The notes: generated by a model not told the origin, from the letters alone. DNA of 64,000 nucleotides from a bacterium (GCA_025782575.1 JALGYY010000042.1:29802-93801); one strand, 5' to 3'; numbered from the stretch's first letter, positions 17,971 to 30,373 are shown. Translations and numbers: made by a program.

Positions 17971-19920
17971 TTAGCGTTCGGCCGCCGCATGACGGGCGTT
18001 CTCCAATCGTTCTGCGTACGAGGCGTTTTCCGGGTCGAGTTCCACTGCTCTCCCGAGTGGGATAAGCGCCTGTTCCGGCTCACCCGCTCGGTACAGTGCC
18101 AGGCCGTAGGTATCGAAAAAGTCCGCTCTCTCAGGTGACCCTTCCGATGCGCGCCGCGCCCAGCCGACCGCTACTTCGGTATCTATCCCCTCTTCGAGCA
18201 GAATCCAGGCGAGCAGATTCATTGCCTGGAAATTAGTCCAGTCCAATGCGATGGCCTTTTCGAGCCACTCGATCGCCTCGGTGGCTTCGCCGGCTTCGTG
18301 AGAGATGAGGGCCGCCTGATAACAGAGTGTCGCGGGTTGAACCACATGGATCAAGCCTTCCCTTAAGAGATCAACGGCGCTCTCGAGATCCCCCCGGTCA
18401 GTCCGGAGCTCCGCGAGATTCAGGTAGGGTTCGACTTCGGCCGGCCGGAACCGGATCGCCGCCTCCAAGCTGGTTTCAGCATCCCCATAAAGGCCCCGGC
18501 TTCGCTGAACGGAAGCGAGCGCAAGATGGGCACCGCTCCGCGTGGAATCAAGTGTGAGAATCTCCTCAAACAGCCTGCTCGCTTCCGCCTTCCGACCATC
18601 CCGCATGGCCCGGTACCCGTCGATCATCCGCCTGGCCAAGGGCATTTCGACCCGGGGCGCCGATCCGACAGTGGGATCGAGTTCCTGCTCTCCCGTCTTC
18701 CCCGTCACATATCCAAGGGCGAGCAGCTTTTTCCGCGCGGCGTCGTCCGGATCATAGGATTCGCCGAACCGTGCCTTTCGGGTGCCCGTCCGGTCGAGAG
18801 CTTCCCGCGCTTCCCGAGGCCATTCTCCACCCAGATCTCCCGTCTCTCCCGGGTCCGATTCAAGATCGTAGTTTTCGGGTGCGGCGGTCAGGATGTACTT
18901 TCTGTTGTTCCAGATGACCCCCTGGATACCGCTCCACCCATAGCTGAACCGGGAGTGGAACGATTCGAGGTAGACGGGGCGATCCGGGATCGGCCCGAGG
19001 AGGGAGACTCCTTCGATCCAGTCGGGGCCGCTGATCCCGGTCCATTCGAGGATCGTCGGCGCAATATCGATCAGTCCGACCCGATCGGGGGAGAGGCCGG
19101 GCTCGATCCCCGCCCCGATGATGATGAGCGGAACTCGCATGGTGGTTTCGTAAATGAAGACGCCGTGGCTCTTCTCGTCATGTCTCCCGAGACCTTCGCC
19201 ATGATCGGCGGTTATGATGGTCAGACGGTCGGCACCGCCGAACTCCCGGTGTGCGGCATCGAGAAGTCGGCCGATTTCATTGTCGGCATAGGCGATCTCT
19301 CCATCGTACGGGGAGTTTCGAAAACGGGTCGCCCAGGGTTCGGGTGGTGCGTAGGCGCCGTGTGGATCGAAATAGTGAACCCATAAGAAGAGCCTGCCCT
19401 CACGGCGCCCCTTAAGATATTGAATCGCCTGATCGGTAACCTCTCCGGCCGTTCTCTGATCGTAGAGCGTGAATTCGGGATTATGAATGTTCTCGGTGGT
19501 CCGAATGCCGCCATCCCAGAAGTGAAAGCCCTGGGAGAGACCGAATTCTTCGGCGAGCGGGTAGGCGCTGATGAACGCAGCTGTTTCGTAGCCTCCGTCG
19601 GCGAGTAGTTCGGCGAGTGTCACAGCATTTTCTGCGAGGCGAAACGTACCGTTATCCCTGACGCCGTGAACGGGGGGCGTCAGGCCGGTCATTATGGATG
19701 TGTGGGCGGGCAGTGTCACGGGTACCGGAGTCCAGGCCCTGGCGAACTGGAGCCCTTTGCCGGCTACGCGATCGAGATGGGGGGTGATCGCATCCCGGGA
19801 GCCGTAACATCCGATCCGATCCGCCCTTGTCGTATCGAGCGTGATCAATAGGACGAGCTTTTCCGGCTGGCTTCCGCAGGAGAGCGAGAGACCGATCAGT
19901 ATGAGAATCCATTTTCGCAT
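17971..19920 (-). CDS. Sulfatase-fold lipoprotein with C-terminal TPR repeats
   Basis: 649 residues from the ATG at 19920, which gives MRKWILILIGLSLSC, a compact lipoprotein signal. The upstream in-frame ATG at 20010 is rejected because it buries this signal. The alkaline-phosphatase-superfamily core (about 20-400) has LLITLDTTRADRIGCYG and IITADHGEGLGRHDEKSHG. The active-site segment VTLPAHTSIMTG has Thr69 where sulfatases have Cys/Ser. The core ends with KKLLALGYVTGKTG, and residues about 430-640 are TPR repeats ending in LELDP-type helices. The TPR part may bind partner proteins in the periplasm. It is a single transcription unit, convergent with the decarboxylase. Substrate unknown. Confidence 0.88.
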   Translation of the reverse strand: MRKWILILIGLSLSCGSQPEKLVLLITLDTTRADRIGCYGSRDAITPHLDRVAGKGLQFARAWTPVPVTLPAHTSIMTGLTPPVHGVRDNGTFRLAENAVTLAELLADGGYETAAFISAYPLAEEFGLSQGFHFWDGGIRTTENIHNPEFTLYDQRTAGEVTDQAIQYLKGRREGRLFLWVHYFDPHGAYAPPEPWATRFRNSPYDGEIAYADNEIGRLLDAAHREFGGADRLTIITADHGEGLGRHDEKSHGVFIYETTMRVPLIIIGAGIEPGLSPDRVGLIDIAPTILEWTGISGPDWIEGVSLLGPIPDRPVYLESFHSRFSYGWSGIQGVIWNNRKYILTAAPENYDLESDPGETGDLGGEWPREAREALDRTGTRKARFGESYDPDDAARKKLLALGYVTGKTGEQELDPTVGSAPRVEMPLARRMIDGYRAMRDGRKAEASRLFEEILTLDSTRSGAHLALASVQRSRGLYGDAETSLEAAIRFRPAEVEPYLNLAELRTDRGDLESAVDLLREGLIHVVQPATLCYQAALISHEAGEATEAIEWLEKAIALDWTNFQAMNLLAWILLEEGIDTEVAVGWARRASEGSPERADFFDTYGLALYRAGEPEQALIPLGRAVELDPENASYAERLENARHAAAER

Positions 19921-19977
19921 GCCGGTATTATAGAGGATGATCGAATGGATCGGGAGACGGCGTTCACGCCGGCTTCC

Positions 19978-20007
19978 TTGACGGTCATCAATCGAACCTG
20001 CTACGGT
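19978..20007 (+). promoter_or_regulatory. Weak sigma70-like promoter upstream of the VanZ-hisS-aspS genes
   Basis: TTGACG (19978-19983) is followed after 18 bp by TACGGT (20002-20007). The -35 matches five of six consensus bases and the -10 only three, so this is a modest candidate. It lies about 105 nt before the VanZ start and in the only gap upstream of the hisS-aspS genes. Confidence 0.3.
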
Positions 20008-20111
20008 CACTCACTTCCATCCGAGCTATTCGGAGGGTGCAGAGAAGCGGGCCCGGCGCTCACCGAGCGTGACCAGATCCAATTCTGTGCGTCCTACCAG
20101 GAGGATGACCC

Positions 20112-20513
20112 GTGAGCCGGACGAAAATGCGTAACTGGCGGCTGGCGGCGGCGATCGGCTGGACGGTTCTGATCTTTATCGGATCGTCGATCCCATCGAC
20201 CTCTCGCCAGATCGTCCCTTGGTTGCATTACGATAAAATCATTCACATCATCGAGTATGGCGTGTTCTCCTGGCTGTGGGGCCTTGTGCTCAGATCATCC
20301 AGGAACCCGACGGTAAGTACCCGAGCATGGATGATCGTCATTCCGGTCGGCCTCGTCTGGGCAGCGGGCGACGAGATATACCAGGGAACGGTAGGCCGGA
20401 GCAAGGACATCTTCGATTTCTATGCAGACGGGATCGGCCTTGCACTGGCCCAGTTGATTCAGACGCGTCGGTTCCGACGCAAAAAGGGAGTGGAAGAAGT
20501 TGGCGCGGTATAA
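20112..20513 (+). CDS. VanZ-like family membrane protein
   Basis: 133 residues from a GTG at 20112, preceded at a good distance by AGGAGG (20099-20104). Four hydrophobic segments are visible. The VanZ-like signature is present: DKIIHIIEYGVFSWLW near residue 40, and DEIYQGTVGRSKDIFDFYAD near residues 88-107, the acidic 'E-x-x-Q...G-R...D...D...A-D' pattern of the family. VanZ contributes to low-level teicoplanin resistance in enterococci, but most homologues have no known function. The end overlaps hisS by 14 nt, so it is probably the first gene of a vanZ-like/hisS/aspS operon. Confidence 0.88.
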   Translation: MSRTKMRNWRLAAAIGWTVLIFIGSSIPSTSRQIVPWLHYDKIIHIIEYGVFSWLWGLVLRSSRNPTVSTRAWMIVIPVGLVWAAGDEIYQGTVGRSKDIFDFYADGIGLALAQLIQTRRFRRKKGVEEVGAV

Positions 20514-21795
20514 GGTCCCACGCGGGACGAAAGACATTCTTCCTGCCGACATCCGGAGGTGGCGATTTCTGGAGCGGACGGTAAGAACCGTGATGGATCG
20601 ATTCGGATACGAAGAGATTCGCACACCGGTCTTTGAAACGACGGAACTGTTCACGCGGTCGATCGGCACCGATACCGACATTGTCAAAAAGGAAATGTAT
20701 ACCTTCGAGGATTTGAAGGGGCGAAGTCTCACACTTCGGCCGGAGGGAACGGCACCGGTGGCTCGTGCCTTCATCGAGAGCAACATGGCTCGAGAAAAAC
20801 CTCTCGCCAAACTTTTCTATATCGGTCCGATGTTTCGGCGTGAGCGCCCCCAGAAAGGGCGGTACAGGCAGTTTCATCAATTCGGCACGGAGGCAATCGG
20901 CTCACCTGAATCCTACGTGGACGCGGAGTCGATCGAGATTTTCTATGAAATCCTGCGGAGCCTCGGTCTTGATGGGCTCTCGGTCCGGCTCGGCTCTGTG
21001 GGGGACGGGAATTGCCGCCCCGGCTACGTCGACTCCCTGAGAGAGTATCTCCGGGAGCACGAAAGTGTGATGACCGATGATCAGCGGGAGCGGGCGGAGC
21101 GAAATCCCCTCCGCATTCTCGATAGCAATGATGAGAACCTCGCGCCGGTGATTGCGGGGGCGCCGTCAATTCTCGATGCACTCTGTGACGATTGCGCCGC
21201 CCATCTCGCAAAGGTGAAGCACTATCTGAATCAGGTTTCAATTCCCTTCACGCAGGAGTCGAGTGTGGTGCGGGGCCTCGATTACTACACCCGGACGGTA
21301 TTCGAGATACATCACGATCAACTGGGCGCCCAGAGCGCACTCGGTGGCGGTGGCCGCTATGATCGACTCGTGAGTGATCTCGGCGGTCGCGAAACCCCGG
21401 GGGTCGGATTCGCCGCCGGTATGGAGCGAATTATCACAGTTGCCGAAGAACTCGGTATCCCGTGGGAGGAGCGGGCGGGGGTTCGCCTGTTCGTGGCCCC
21501 GGTCGATTCCGAGGCGGAACCCGGGATTTTCCCGATCCTCAGCACCCTCCGGAAGCGGTGGTTCGCTGATGGCAACTACCAGACGAAGAATCTGAAGACT
21601 GTATTGAAGCACGCCAATCGTGCGCGCGCCGACCTGCTGCTTCTTGTGGAAGGTAGTGCCGGCGGGGAATGCGCGGTTAGCGTGAAGAATATGAAATCCG
21701 GGGAGCAGACGACAGTCTCTCTCGAAAACATCATCGACGAGCTCGAGCCGTTGGCGGAACAAGCGCTTGCCGAGGCCGGGCGGGAGGAAAACTGA
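20500..21795 (+). CDS. hisS: Histidyl-tRNA synthetase
   Basis: 431 residues, normal for bacterial HisRS. It charges tRNA-His. Class II motifs: RGTKDILP at the N-terminus, RPEGTAPVARAF (motif 2 region), FRRERPQKGRYRQFHQFGTEAIG, the histidine-specific RGLDYYTRTVFEI, GGGRYDRL and GVGFAAGMERI (motif 3). The C-terminal anticodon-binding domain covers about 335-425. The start is a TTG at 20500 giving MARYKVPRGTKD, which matches family N-termini and has a GGGAGTGGAAG purine-rich site in front. It overlaps the VanZ gene by 14 nt and is followed 2 nt later by aspS. Confidence 0.97.
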   Translation: MARYKVPRGTKDILPADIRRWRFLERTVRTVMDRFGYEEIRTPVFETTELFTRSIGTDTDIVKKEMYTFEDLKGRSLTLRPEGTAPVARAFIESNMAREKPLAKLFYIGPMFRRERPQKGRYRQFHQFGTEAIGSPESYVDAESIEIFYEILRSLGLDGLSVRLGSVGDGNCRPGYVDSLREYLREHESVMTDDQRERAERNPLRILDSNDENLAPVIAGAPSILDALCDDCAAHLAKVKHYLNQVSIPFTQESSVVRGLDYYTRTVFEIHHDQLGAQSALGGGGRYDRLVSDLGGRETPGVGFAAGMERIITVAEELGIPWEERAGVRLFVAPVDSEAEPGIFPILSTLRKRWFADGNYQTKNLKTVLKHANRARADLLLLVEGSAGGECAVSVKNMKSGEQTTVSLENIIDELEPLAEQALAEAGREEN

Positions 21796-21797
21796 AG

Positions 21798-23552
21798 ATG
21801 GAGTGGATCCGCACTCACACTTGCGGTGAGCTTCGCAACACAGACTCGGGCGGCGATACAATACTCATGGGATGGGTGCACCGGGTGCGCGACCAGGGGG
21901 GGATCCTGTTTATCGATCTACGTGATCGATTCGGCATGACCCAGGTTCTTGTCGAACCTGACGGCCCCGTATCGTTTGAAGAAGCGAGGGAGCTGAAGCG
22001 TGAGTATGTTGCCGCCGTGCGTGGTACCGTTCGGACCCGGCCGGGCGAGATGGCGAATCAGAATCTGCCGACGGGCGAAATCGAGGTGGTGGCGCGGGAG
22101 CTGCGAATTCTGAACAAATGCGAGACTCCTCCGTTCGTAGTGGAAGATGTGACTGATGCTTCGGAAGATGTGCGTCTTCAGTACCGGTTCATCGATCTGC
22201 GCCGGCCGGTGATGCAGAAGAGGATCGGTCTCCGCCATTCGGCGATGCAGTCAGCCCGCGAGTATCTGTCATCAAAGAGCTTTCTTGAAATCGAAACCCC
22301 CCTTCTCGTTCGTAACTCGCCCGAGGGGGCACGCGATTTTCTCGTGCCGAGCCGCGCAGCCGGGGGGCGGTTCTACTCGCTTCCCCAGTCACCTCAGATC
22401 TATAAACAGATCCTGATGGTCTCCGGGTGTGATCGATACTTCCAGATCGCCAAGTGTCTCCGGGATGAGGACCTTCGTGCCGATCGCCAGCCGGAGTTCA
22501 CACAGATCGATATCGAACTCTCCTTCACCACGGAGAAACAGATCTTCAGTATTATGGAAGGGCTGATGAACGCCATCTGGAAAGGAACCGTCGACCGAGA
22601 GATTGAAACACCGTTCCCCGTACTTCCTTACAACGAGGCTATGGAGCGGTACGGGAGTGACAAGCCGGACACTCGATTCCATCTGGAGCTCGATGATGTG
22701 GGCGAGATGGCGGGGCGCTCGGAATTTCGAGCGTTTCGCTCTGTCATCGATGGTGGCGGCACCGTAAGAGCGATCACCGTTCCAGGCGGGGCGGCGTTCT
22801 CCAGAAAAGAGATCGATTCTCTGGAAGGGACCGCCAAAACATACGGCGCGGCAGGCCTGGCCTGGACCCGTATTAAAAAAGGAAAGCTGGACGGGGGAGT
22901 CGGCCGTTTCTTCGACTATGATGATTTCGTCCGGGCGGCGGATGCGAACGAGGGTGATCTCGTCGTTCTTGTCGCAGCCGATTGGAAGGTCGCCCTTACC
23001 GCGCTCGGGCAGGTCAGACTTGTACTCGGGAAGAGACTTGATCTCATCGATCCTGATCAGTTGAATTTTTTATGGGTCAATCGATTCCCGCTGTTCGAAT
23101 GGGACGTAGACGGCAAGCGGTGGGAGCCGGCACATCATATGTTCACCATGCCGTACTCGGAGAGCATTCCTCTCCTGGAATCCGATCCGTCAAAAGTACA
23201 TGCCCAATTATATGACACAGTTCTGAACGGAGTCGAGATCGCTTCCGGTTCCATCAGGTGCCATAATCCGGAGATTCAGCGTCGAATCATGGCGGTCGTC
23301 GGCATCGAAGGGGAAGAGGCGGATCGTCGCTTCGGGTTTCTGCTGAAGGCGCTCAGTTATGGGGCGCCTCCCCATGGCGGAATCGCATTCGGTCTCGATC
23401 GCCTGATCGCGCTCCTGGCGGGGGTTGACTCGATTCGCGAAGTGATTCCGTTTCCGAAAACCACCAGCGGCCTCTCGCTCATGGACGGATCTCCGTCGAA
23501 CATCGATCCGTTACTTCTGAAAGAACTCGGCCTGAAGATCATCGAAGATTGA
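21798..23552 (+). CDS. aspS: Aspartyl-tRNA synthetase (bacterial type)
   Basis: 584 residues, the size of bacterial AspRS with an inserted GAD domain. It has an N-terminal OB-fold anticodon domain (1-110), motif 2 FQIAKCLRDEDLRADRQPEF, the loop FLVPSRAAGGRFYSLPQSPQ, a GAD insertion (about 300-410) and motif 3 GAPPHGGIAFGLDRLIALL. Start ATG at 21798 is preceded by GGGAGGAAAA. Whether the enzyme is discriminating or also makes Asp-tRNA-Asn cannot be decided here, and no gatCAB genes are in the window. It is cotranscribed with hisS and ends 26 nt before the convergent DUF255 gene. Confidence 0.97.
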   Translation: MEWIRTHTCGELRNTDSGGDTILMGWVHRVRDQGGILFIDLRDRFGMTQVLVEPDGPVSFEEARELKREYVAAVRGTVRTRPGEMANQNLPTGEIEVVARELRILNKCETPPFVVEDVTDASEDVRLQYRFIDLRRPVMQKRIGLRHSAMQSAREYLSSKSFLEIETPLLVRNSPEGARDFLVPSRAAGGRFYSLPQSPQIYKQILMVSGCDRYFQIAKCLRDEDLRADRQPEFTQIDIELSFTTEKQIFSIMEGLMNAIWKGTVDREIETPFPVLPYNEAMERYGSDKPDTRFHLELDDVGEMAGRSEFRAFRSVIDGGGTVRAITVPGGAAFSRKEIDSLEGTAKTYGAAGLAWTRIKKGKLDGGVGRFFDYDDFVRAADANEGDLVVLVAADWKVALTALGQVRLVLGKRLDLIDPDQLNFLWVNRFPLFEWDVDGKRWEPAHHMFTMPYSESIPLLESDPSKVHAQLYDTVLNGVEIASGSIRCHNPEIQRRIMAVVGIEGEEADRRFGFLLKALSYGAPPHGGIAFGLDRLIALLAGVDSIREVIPFPKTTSGLSLMDGSPSNIDPLLLKELGLKIIED

Positions 23553-23578
23553 TGGCTAACTTGTAGGCAGGCATACGA

Positions 23579-25630
<2,052 letters not shown>

Positions 25631-25644
25631 GGAGTACCCACTGA

Positions 25645-28083
25645 CTAGCGAATCAGGGTCAGTTTCTGAGTGTCCACGGATTCGCCGGAACGGAGACGAT
25701 AGAAATATACTCCACTCGGCGCGGGACCGCCCGCATCGTTATTCCCATTCCAGGTGACTTCATGGCTCCCGCCCTCCCGCACACCGGAAACCAGAGTTCG
25801 TACCAGGCGCCCCGCGATGTCGTAGAGTTCAAGGGTCACTCTGCTGCGCTCCGCGATCTGAAAGCGGATCGAGGTTGACGGGTTGAAGGGGTTCGGCCGG
25901 TTGCCCATGAGAACGGTGCGGACGGGCGTCACGCTCCCGTTCGAGACGTCGCCCGAAGCTACGCTCGTAAATGTCGGCGGACCTTCGTAGACCGAGAAGT
26001 CGTCCACACCCGATTCCACAATCGAGTCATCTCCCTGGTCGGTGATGACGAATTTAACGAGGAACGTGGAAGTAAGTGGAACGAAGTCATTCACGGTGAA
26101 TTCATGATTACGCCACTGGGCGCCCAGATGGATGAGATTGGTCGTCAGCGAGTCAACTGTCGTCCAGCTGGATCCGCCGTCCGATGAAGCCTTTACTACA
26201 AAAGCGTCACCATTGAAAGGGAACGGCCCAGCGTTTACGGAATGGAAACGCCAGTAGGATACGACAGGGTTGTCAGTTCCCGTAAGGTCGATGATAGGCG
26301 AGAGTAGGGATGTCGTGCCGTTCACCTCGTTCAGATCGACCGATTCGAAGAGATCGCCCCGCTCCGTGAAGAACGCATCTGTTCCGCTCCCGGGCGTATG
26401 ATCGAACGAGGGGACGACCCGCCCGCTCTCTTTGCCCAGAATGAGGGTCCGTTCCCAGATTCCATCGGTGGCGTTATCGCCCGGTGCGCCGATGGTCCAA
26501 CCGTTATCCGCTTCGAAGTCGTCCGAAAAGATCGCCGCTGTGAGAAAGAAATCGGTAGTTGTGGTCCCGCCATCAGAAACGACCGCCGGTTCCACCCCCG
26601 GGGTCCTTCCTAATACAGTTGCACGAACTTCCCAGCCCCCAATCGGAGAAGAGGGGAGTGAGTAGTTTCCGGAACCGTCCGTCGTGTCTGAGTATTCCTG
26701 AATGGGGACGATCGCCGGCCCGATCAGTTCGACGAATGCACCGGCAATGGGGGTGCCGCCGGTCGTCTTGACCGTACCGCTGATCGTTCCGGTCGGAAGA
26801 GGCGTCATGGCGACGGAGATCGTCGTATCCAGACCGGTCGTAAACGTAGTCGGAACGATCTCAGTCGCGTAGCCATGTCGTTCGAAGCGAATCGAGTGAC
26901 TGCCGGGCGTTTCGTGAATACTGAACAGTCCGTCGTCGAAACTGCGTTGGCTGAAGCCGACAGACGCGATCGAAATGCTCACATCGGCGAGGGGGGTTGC
27001 ATCAAGGCTGGAGGAGACATCTCCCGACACGTTGCCGAACGATTCGTCATAAAAAATAGTGAAGAGGCCGTTCCGAATATCGCTCCCGTAAACCGCACCT
27101 GACGGAGCGTACGGGTAGATTCCCCAGCAGCCTTTGAAGCCGGTTGCCGTTGCGAGAAACGTGTCGTCAAAGCCGATTTCTACCGGGGCGGTCGGATCGG
27201 AAACATCGAGAAGCCGCATTCCCTCGGTGTAGTAGGAGATGAAGGCGACGTCTCCTCTGACGTGTACGTTGTGGATAATCGAACCGCTCGGTCCCGTTCG
27301 ATAGGACGCCACTTCCGAGATATTCTGCAGATTGGTTACGTCATAGATACGAAGATCACCGTTTGCGGTTTCGTCGGTTGTCAGCACATACTGGCCGTTG
27401 TCGGTCGGCCAGACATTGTGAGTCGAACCACCCGGAGTACTTCTTGCGCCAATCGGCACCGGGTTCGAGGGAGTGGATACGTCCCACATACGCAATTGTC
27501 CCGAGCCGATAGCGCCTCCATAAAGGACGCCGTCACGCGCCATGATATCGTGCAGGTATGGACTCGAAATCAGTCCGACTTCCACCGGGTTGACCGGATC
27601 GGAAAGATCGAGAATATGAGTGCCGCCTGATGCGCCGCAAACATAGGCGTGACCGGCAGCCGTGTCGATATAGACATTGTGGGCAGACGTGAAAGTCGCT
27701 GTATACGTGCTGACAAGTGTCGGATTATCCGGGTCTGACAGATCGATTATCTGGAGTCCCTCTCCCGTACCGCCACCCTCGGTCGTGACATAGCAGTAGT
27801 CCCGATAGACTTTGGCGTCCCGCCAGGACGACTTGGGTCCGCCGACGAAGCCGGTGTACCGAGGGGAAGACGGAATAGTCATGTCGTAGAACGCCGTGCC
27901 CCATTTGGTGCCGATAATGCAGTACTCGTCTCCTCCCGGGGCGGTGTAGCCCCAGATGTCCGCGTACGCGATGAATTGGTTGGTGCGCGACTCGAGTCGC
28001 ACATTCTTCAAGTCGTAAGCATCTACACTTGCTCCTGAGAGCAATACCAATCCGAGGACCGCATACTTTATCGATCGACGCAT
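25645..28083 (-). CDS. Secreted LVIVD-repeat (choice-of-anchor B) protein with type IX-like sorting domain
   Basis: 812 residues from the ATG at 28083, chosen over a TTG at 28098 because AAAGGGAG precedes it. A signal peptide ([19 protein letters not shown]) is followed by a beta-propeller-like region of LVIVD repeats (about 25-365) with units such as [16 protein letters not shown] and [16 protein letters not shown], as in choice-of-anchor B proteins. Two carboxypeptidase-regulatory-like domains follow (about 365-540), then a MAM/jelly-roll-like domain starting [14 protein letters not shown] (about 540-720). The C-terminus [16 protein letters not shown]...SGVYFYRL is a classic FlgD/T9SS type A sorting domain. 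It is exported, substrate or ligand unknown. The DUF255 gene follows 14 nt downstream. Confidence 0.9.
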   Translation of the reverse strand: MRRSIKYAVLGLVLLSGASVDAYDLKNVRLESRTNQFIAYADIWGYTAPGGDEYCIIGTKWGTAFYDMTIPSSPRYTGFVGGPKSSWRDAKVYRDYCYVTTEGGGTGEGLQIIDLSDPDNPTLVSTYTATFTSAHNVYIDTAAGHAYVCGASGGTHILDLSDPVNPVEVGLISSPYLHDIMARDGVLYGGAIGSGQLRMWDVSTPSNPVPIGARSTPGGSTHNVWPTDNGQYVLTTDETANGDLRIYDVTNLQNISEVASYRTGPSGSIIHNVHVRGDVAFISYYTEGMRLLDVSDPTAPVEIGFDDTFLATATGFKGCWGIYPYAPSGAVYGSDIRNGLFTIFYDESFGNVSGDVSSSLDATPLADVSISIASVGFSQRSFDDGLFSIHETPGSHSIRFERHGYATEIVPTTFTTGLDTTISVAMTPLPTGTISGTVKTTGGTPIAGAFVELIGPAIVPIQEYSDTTDGSGNYSLPSSPIGGWEVRATVLGRTPGVEPAVVSDGGTTTTDFFLTAAIFSDDFEADNGWTIGAPGDNATDGIWERTLILGKESGRVVPSFDHTPGSGTDAFFTERGDLFESVDLNEVNGTTSLLSPIIDLTGTDNPVVSYWRFHSVNAGPFPFNGDAFVVKASSDGGSSWTTVDSLTTNLIHLGAQWRNHEFTVNDFVPLTSTFLVKFVITDQGDDSIVESGVDDFSVYEGPPTFTSVASGDVSNGSVTPVRTVLMGNRPNPFNPSTSIRFQIAERSRVTLELYDIAGRLVRTLVSGVREGGSHEVTWNGNNDAGGPAPSGVYFYRLRSGESVDTQKLTLIR

Positions 28084-28241
28084 GAATCTCCCTTTCAAAG
28101 GTCAGCAATATAGTCTGTTCTCGGGAATCCGTAATCGGAACGGAGAGAAACGGGGGAGGATACTCCATCCACATCCGTCGCTATTCTAACAAATTATGGT
28201 GATCAGGGCAAGTGAGGGAGTGGCCTCACCCCATAAGCGCC

Positions 28242-28958
28242 CTATGGGCCGCCGGTCAGCCGAAGTCGCCCGATCGTGCTCAGGATCTTCCAGCCTGCGA
28301 GGACTGTACCCTTGAACGTCCCGCTAATTTTTGAGGTGCCGATGCGCTTACGGTACGTTACCGGAATCTCCACCACCTGCAGTCCGCATTGGATGGCCCT
28401 TACCTGCATCTCAACGGTCCAGCCGTAATCCCTGTCTTTCATTCCTATTTTCGCGAGCGCTTCGCTGCGGACCGCACGAAACGGCCCGAGATCGGTGGTG
28501 TGATGTCCCCAGAGTGACCGGATGAGCATGGCGGCAAGCCAGTTCCCGAAGCGTTGCGGCGGGGTGAGTGCTCCCTTTTCCGCATGGCCGAGAACTCGCG
28601 ACCCGATGACGAGATCGGCCCCCCCCGCAATGCGATCAAGAAGTGCGTATGCTTCATCGGGTTGATCGGATCGATCGGCATCGGCGAATAAGATGACGTC
28701 CACATCTTCGAGGGCACTGAGCGCAGCGAGACAGGCGGCGCCGTAGCCGCGCTCCGGTTCCGGAACGACCCGTGCGCCTGAGCTCTCGGCGACGTTGGCC
28801 GTGTCGTCGGTCGAGGCGTTATCACAGACTACGAGATCGTCCAGCAGGGGGGAGTCGTGATCGCCGCGGAGCCCCAGGAAATCCGAGACTACAAGCCCCA
28901 CGGACCGCTCTTCGTTCAGCGCGGGAATCACTCCGCCGATGCGATATCCTTGATACAT
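28242..28958 (-). CDS. GT2 family glycosyltransferase (polyprenyl-phosphate sugar synthase-like)
   Basis: 238 residues, a GT-A fold without membrane helices. Motifs: GGVIPALNEERSVG at the N-terminus, DNASTDDTANVA (nucleotide-sugar loop), ADADRSDQPDE (the D-x-D metal site) and DLGPFRAVRSEAL. It resembles the DPM1/GtrB group that loads a sugar onto a polyprenyl phosphate, but it lacks the C-terminal membrane anchor of GtrB. Its ATG overlaps the stop of the multi-pass GT87-like gene by 3 nt, so the two likely act in sequence: lipid-linked sugar made inside, transferred outside. Confidence 0.88.
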   Translation of the reverse strand: MYQGYRIGGVIPALNEERSVGLVVSDFLGLRGDHDSPLLDDLVVCDNASTDDTANVAESSGARVVPEPERGYGAACLAALSALEDVDVILFADADRSDQPDEAYALLDRIAGGADLVIGSRVLGHAEKGALTPPQRFGNWLAAMLIRSLWGHHTTDLGPFRAVRSEALAKIGMKDRDYGWTVEMQVRAIQCGLQVVEIPVTYRKRIGTSKISGTFKGTVLAGWKILSTIGRLRLTGGP

Positions 28959-30373
28959 CAGACGGGAGCTCGATCGGTCAGATCATCATCTTCTGCTGTG
29001 GAAGGATCCACTACCGCAACGCCGAAGTCATGCCGGCGGAGATCCCAGAGCATGAAAAACAGGACAGGAAGAATAGAGGCGAGCTGGAGCGCCTGATTTT
29101 CGATCCAGCCCTGGCCGATTCGTTCGGCGATTAGGATTTCATATGTAAATGGAATTGTGGCGGTCCATAGCAGGAATGCCCTTGCGTACCTTACGGCAAG
29201 GAGCGGGAGAAGCCAGGTGAGATACCACGGGTGAATCGTCGGTTGGACCAGGAGAAATGCACCGAGTGTCCAGAGAGTAACGGCCGATGGGGCGGCCCCG
29301 CTCAGGATTGCGGCCAGACCACCTCCCAAAACGATAAGGGTGATAATCAGCCTGCCCCGGCGTTTTTCGAGAACCGTGCCGGGATCGAACAGTCGATTCC
29401 ATTCCTCCCGTTCGATTCGATCCGGTGCGGCGGCCCACGCGTCCACGTGCAGAAGGCGGTGAATGACGCCGTTAAATTCCCATTCCGCCTGATAGAGCGT
29501 CAGAGATTCGATAGCGGAGCGCCCGGAGGATGAATAGGGAACACAGAGAACGATTGCGGTTAACGTTGCGGCCAGGACTCTCTTCCATTTACCTCGCAGG
29601 GCGATAAACCCGATCGCCACCGGCAGGGCGACCAGTTTTGTAAGGACGGCTGCGGCAAATGCGATGCCTGACGCGGCTCGTCGGTGAAGCAGAATAAATC
29701 CCGATGTAGCGGCCAGCAATCCGACTCCTGCCGCATCGACATGTCCTGATCCGTAAAACTCGACGACGGCGAGCGGCGACCAGCCGTAGACCAGAAATGC
29801 AGCCCCTCTGCCCTTTTTGTAGAGAGCATAGGCAAGCACGGCGGCACCGGCCAGTTCGACCAGTAGAAGTGTGAGTTTCCAGGGGAGAACGGGGTGGGAA
29901 TTCTCCGGATCGATCACGAGACCGAGTCGATTGGAAGCGAGGGCGAGGATCTGCGAAGCGGGTGGGTAGATCGTCTTCAGATCGGGGTGGTTTATTTTCG
30001 GCCATACATGTTCATCGACAAGTCCGGATACTTCCGGTGCGGTGGGGGCGTAAATATAGGGATTCAGGCCGGCCGCCTGAACGCGACCGTCCCAAATGCT
30101 TCGGTAAGCATCATCGGATAGGCTCGGAATCAGGGGAAGCATGGTCAGACGAAAGACCACCGCAATCAGGAATATCGCTACCATTTCAGCGCGACGGGGG
30201 TGGATCCATTTGCGGATTGCATGGTGGGCGATAAAAAAGTGAATCGTGCCCCCTGCTACCAGAATCCACATCCAGCGAAACGCGTCGAGTGCCGGTGAGA
30301 GCTCGAAGTATCCGCAGAGAAGAGCCAGCTCGAGGGCGATTGCCCCCAGCCATATGAAGATGCCGCTTTTCAT
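28958..30373 (-). CDS. Multi-pass membrane glycosyltransferase, GT87/DUF2029-like
   Basis: 471 residues from the ATG at 30373, placed just before the first membrane helix. The frame stays open to 30523, but those 50 residues are not protein-like. Neither start has a clear Shine-Dalgarno, so the start is uncertain. About ten to twelve hydrophobic helices are visible. The first loop carries SLSDDAYRSIWDGRVQAAGLN, the acidic catalytic-type loop of GT-C mannosyltransferases, and NHPDLKTIYPPASQ follows, as in DUF2029/GT87 proteins. PTIHPWYLTWLLPL near the C-terminus is another family feature. It should transfer a sugar from a polyprenyl carrier at the outer face of the membrane. It is coupled to the GT2 gene that follows. 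Acceptor unknown. Confidence 0.83.
   Translation of the reverse strand: MKSGIFIWLGAIALELALLCGYFELSPALDAFRWMWILVAGGTIHFFIAHHAIRKWIHPRRAEMVAIFLIAVVFRLTMLPLIPSLSDDAYRSIWDGRVQAAGLNPYIYAPTAPEVSGLVDEHVWPKINHPDLKTIYPPASQILALASNRLGLVIDPENSHPVLPWKLTLLLVELAGAAVLAYALYKKGRGAAFLVYGWSPLAVVEFYGSGHVDAAGVGLLAATSGFILLHRRAASGIAFAAAVLTKLVALPVAIGFIALRGKWKRVLAATLTAIVLCVPYSSSGRSAIESLTLYQAEWEFNGVIHRLLHVDAWAAAPDRIEREEWNRLFDPGTVLEKRRGRLIITLIVLGGGLAAILSGAAPSAVTLWTLGAFLLVQPTIHPWYLTWLLPLLAVRYARAFLLWTATIPFTYEILIAERIGQGWIENQALQLASILPVLFFMLWDLRRHDFGVAVVDPSTAEDDDLTDRAPV

Noticed and set aside
19927-19932. TATAAT on the minus strand just before the sulfatase-TPR gene, which would imply a leaderless mRNA
   Set aside because: No -35 match at 16-19 bp and no extended -10. 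A chance hexamer is as likely.
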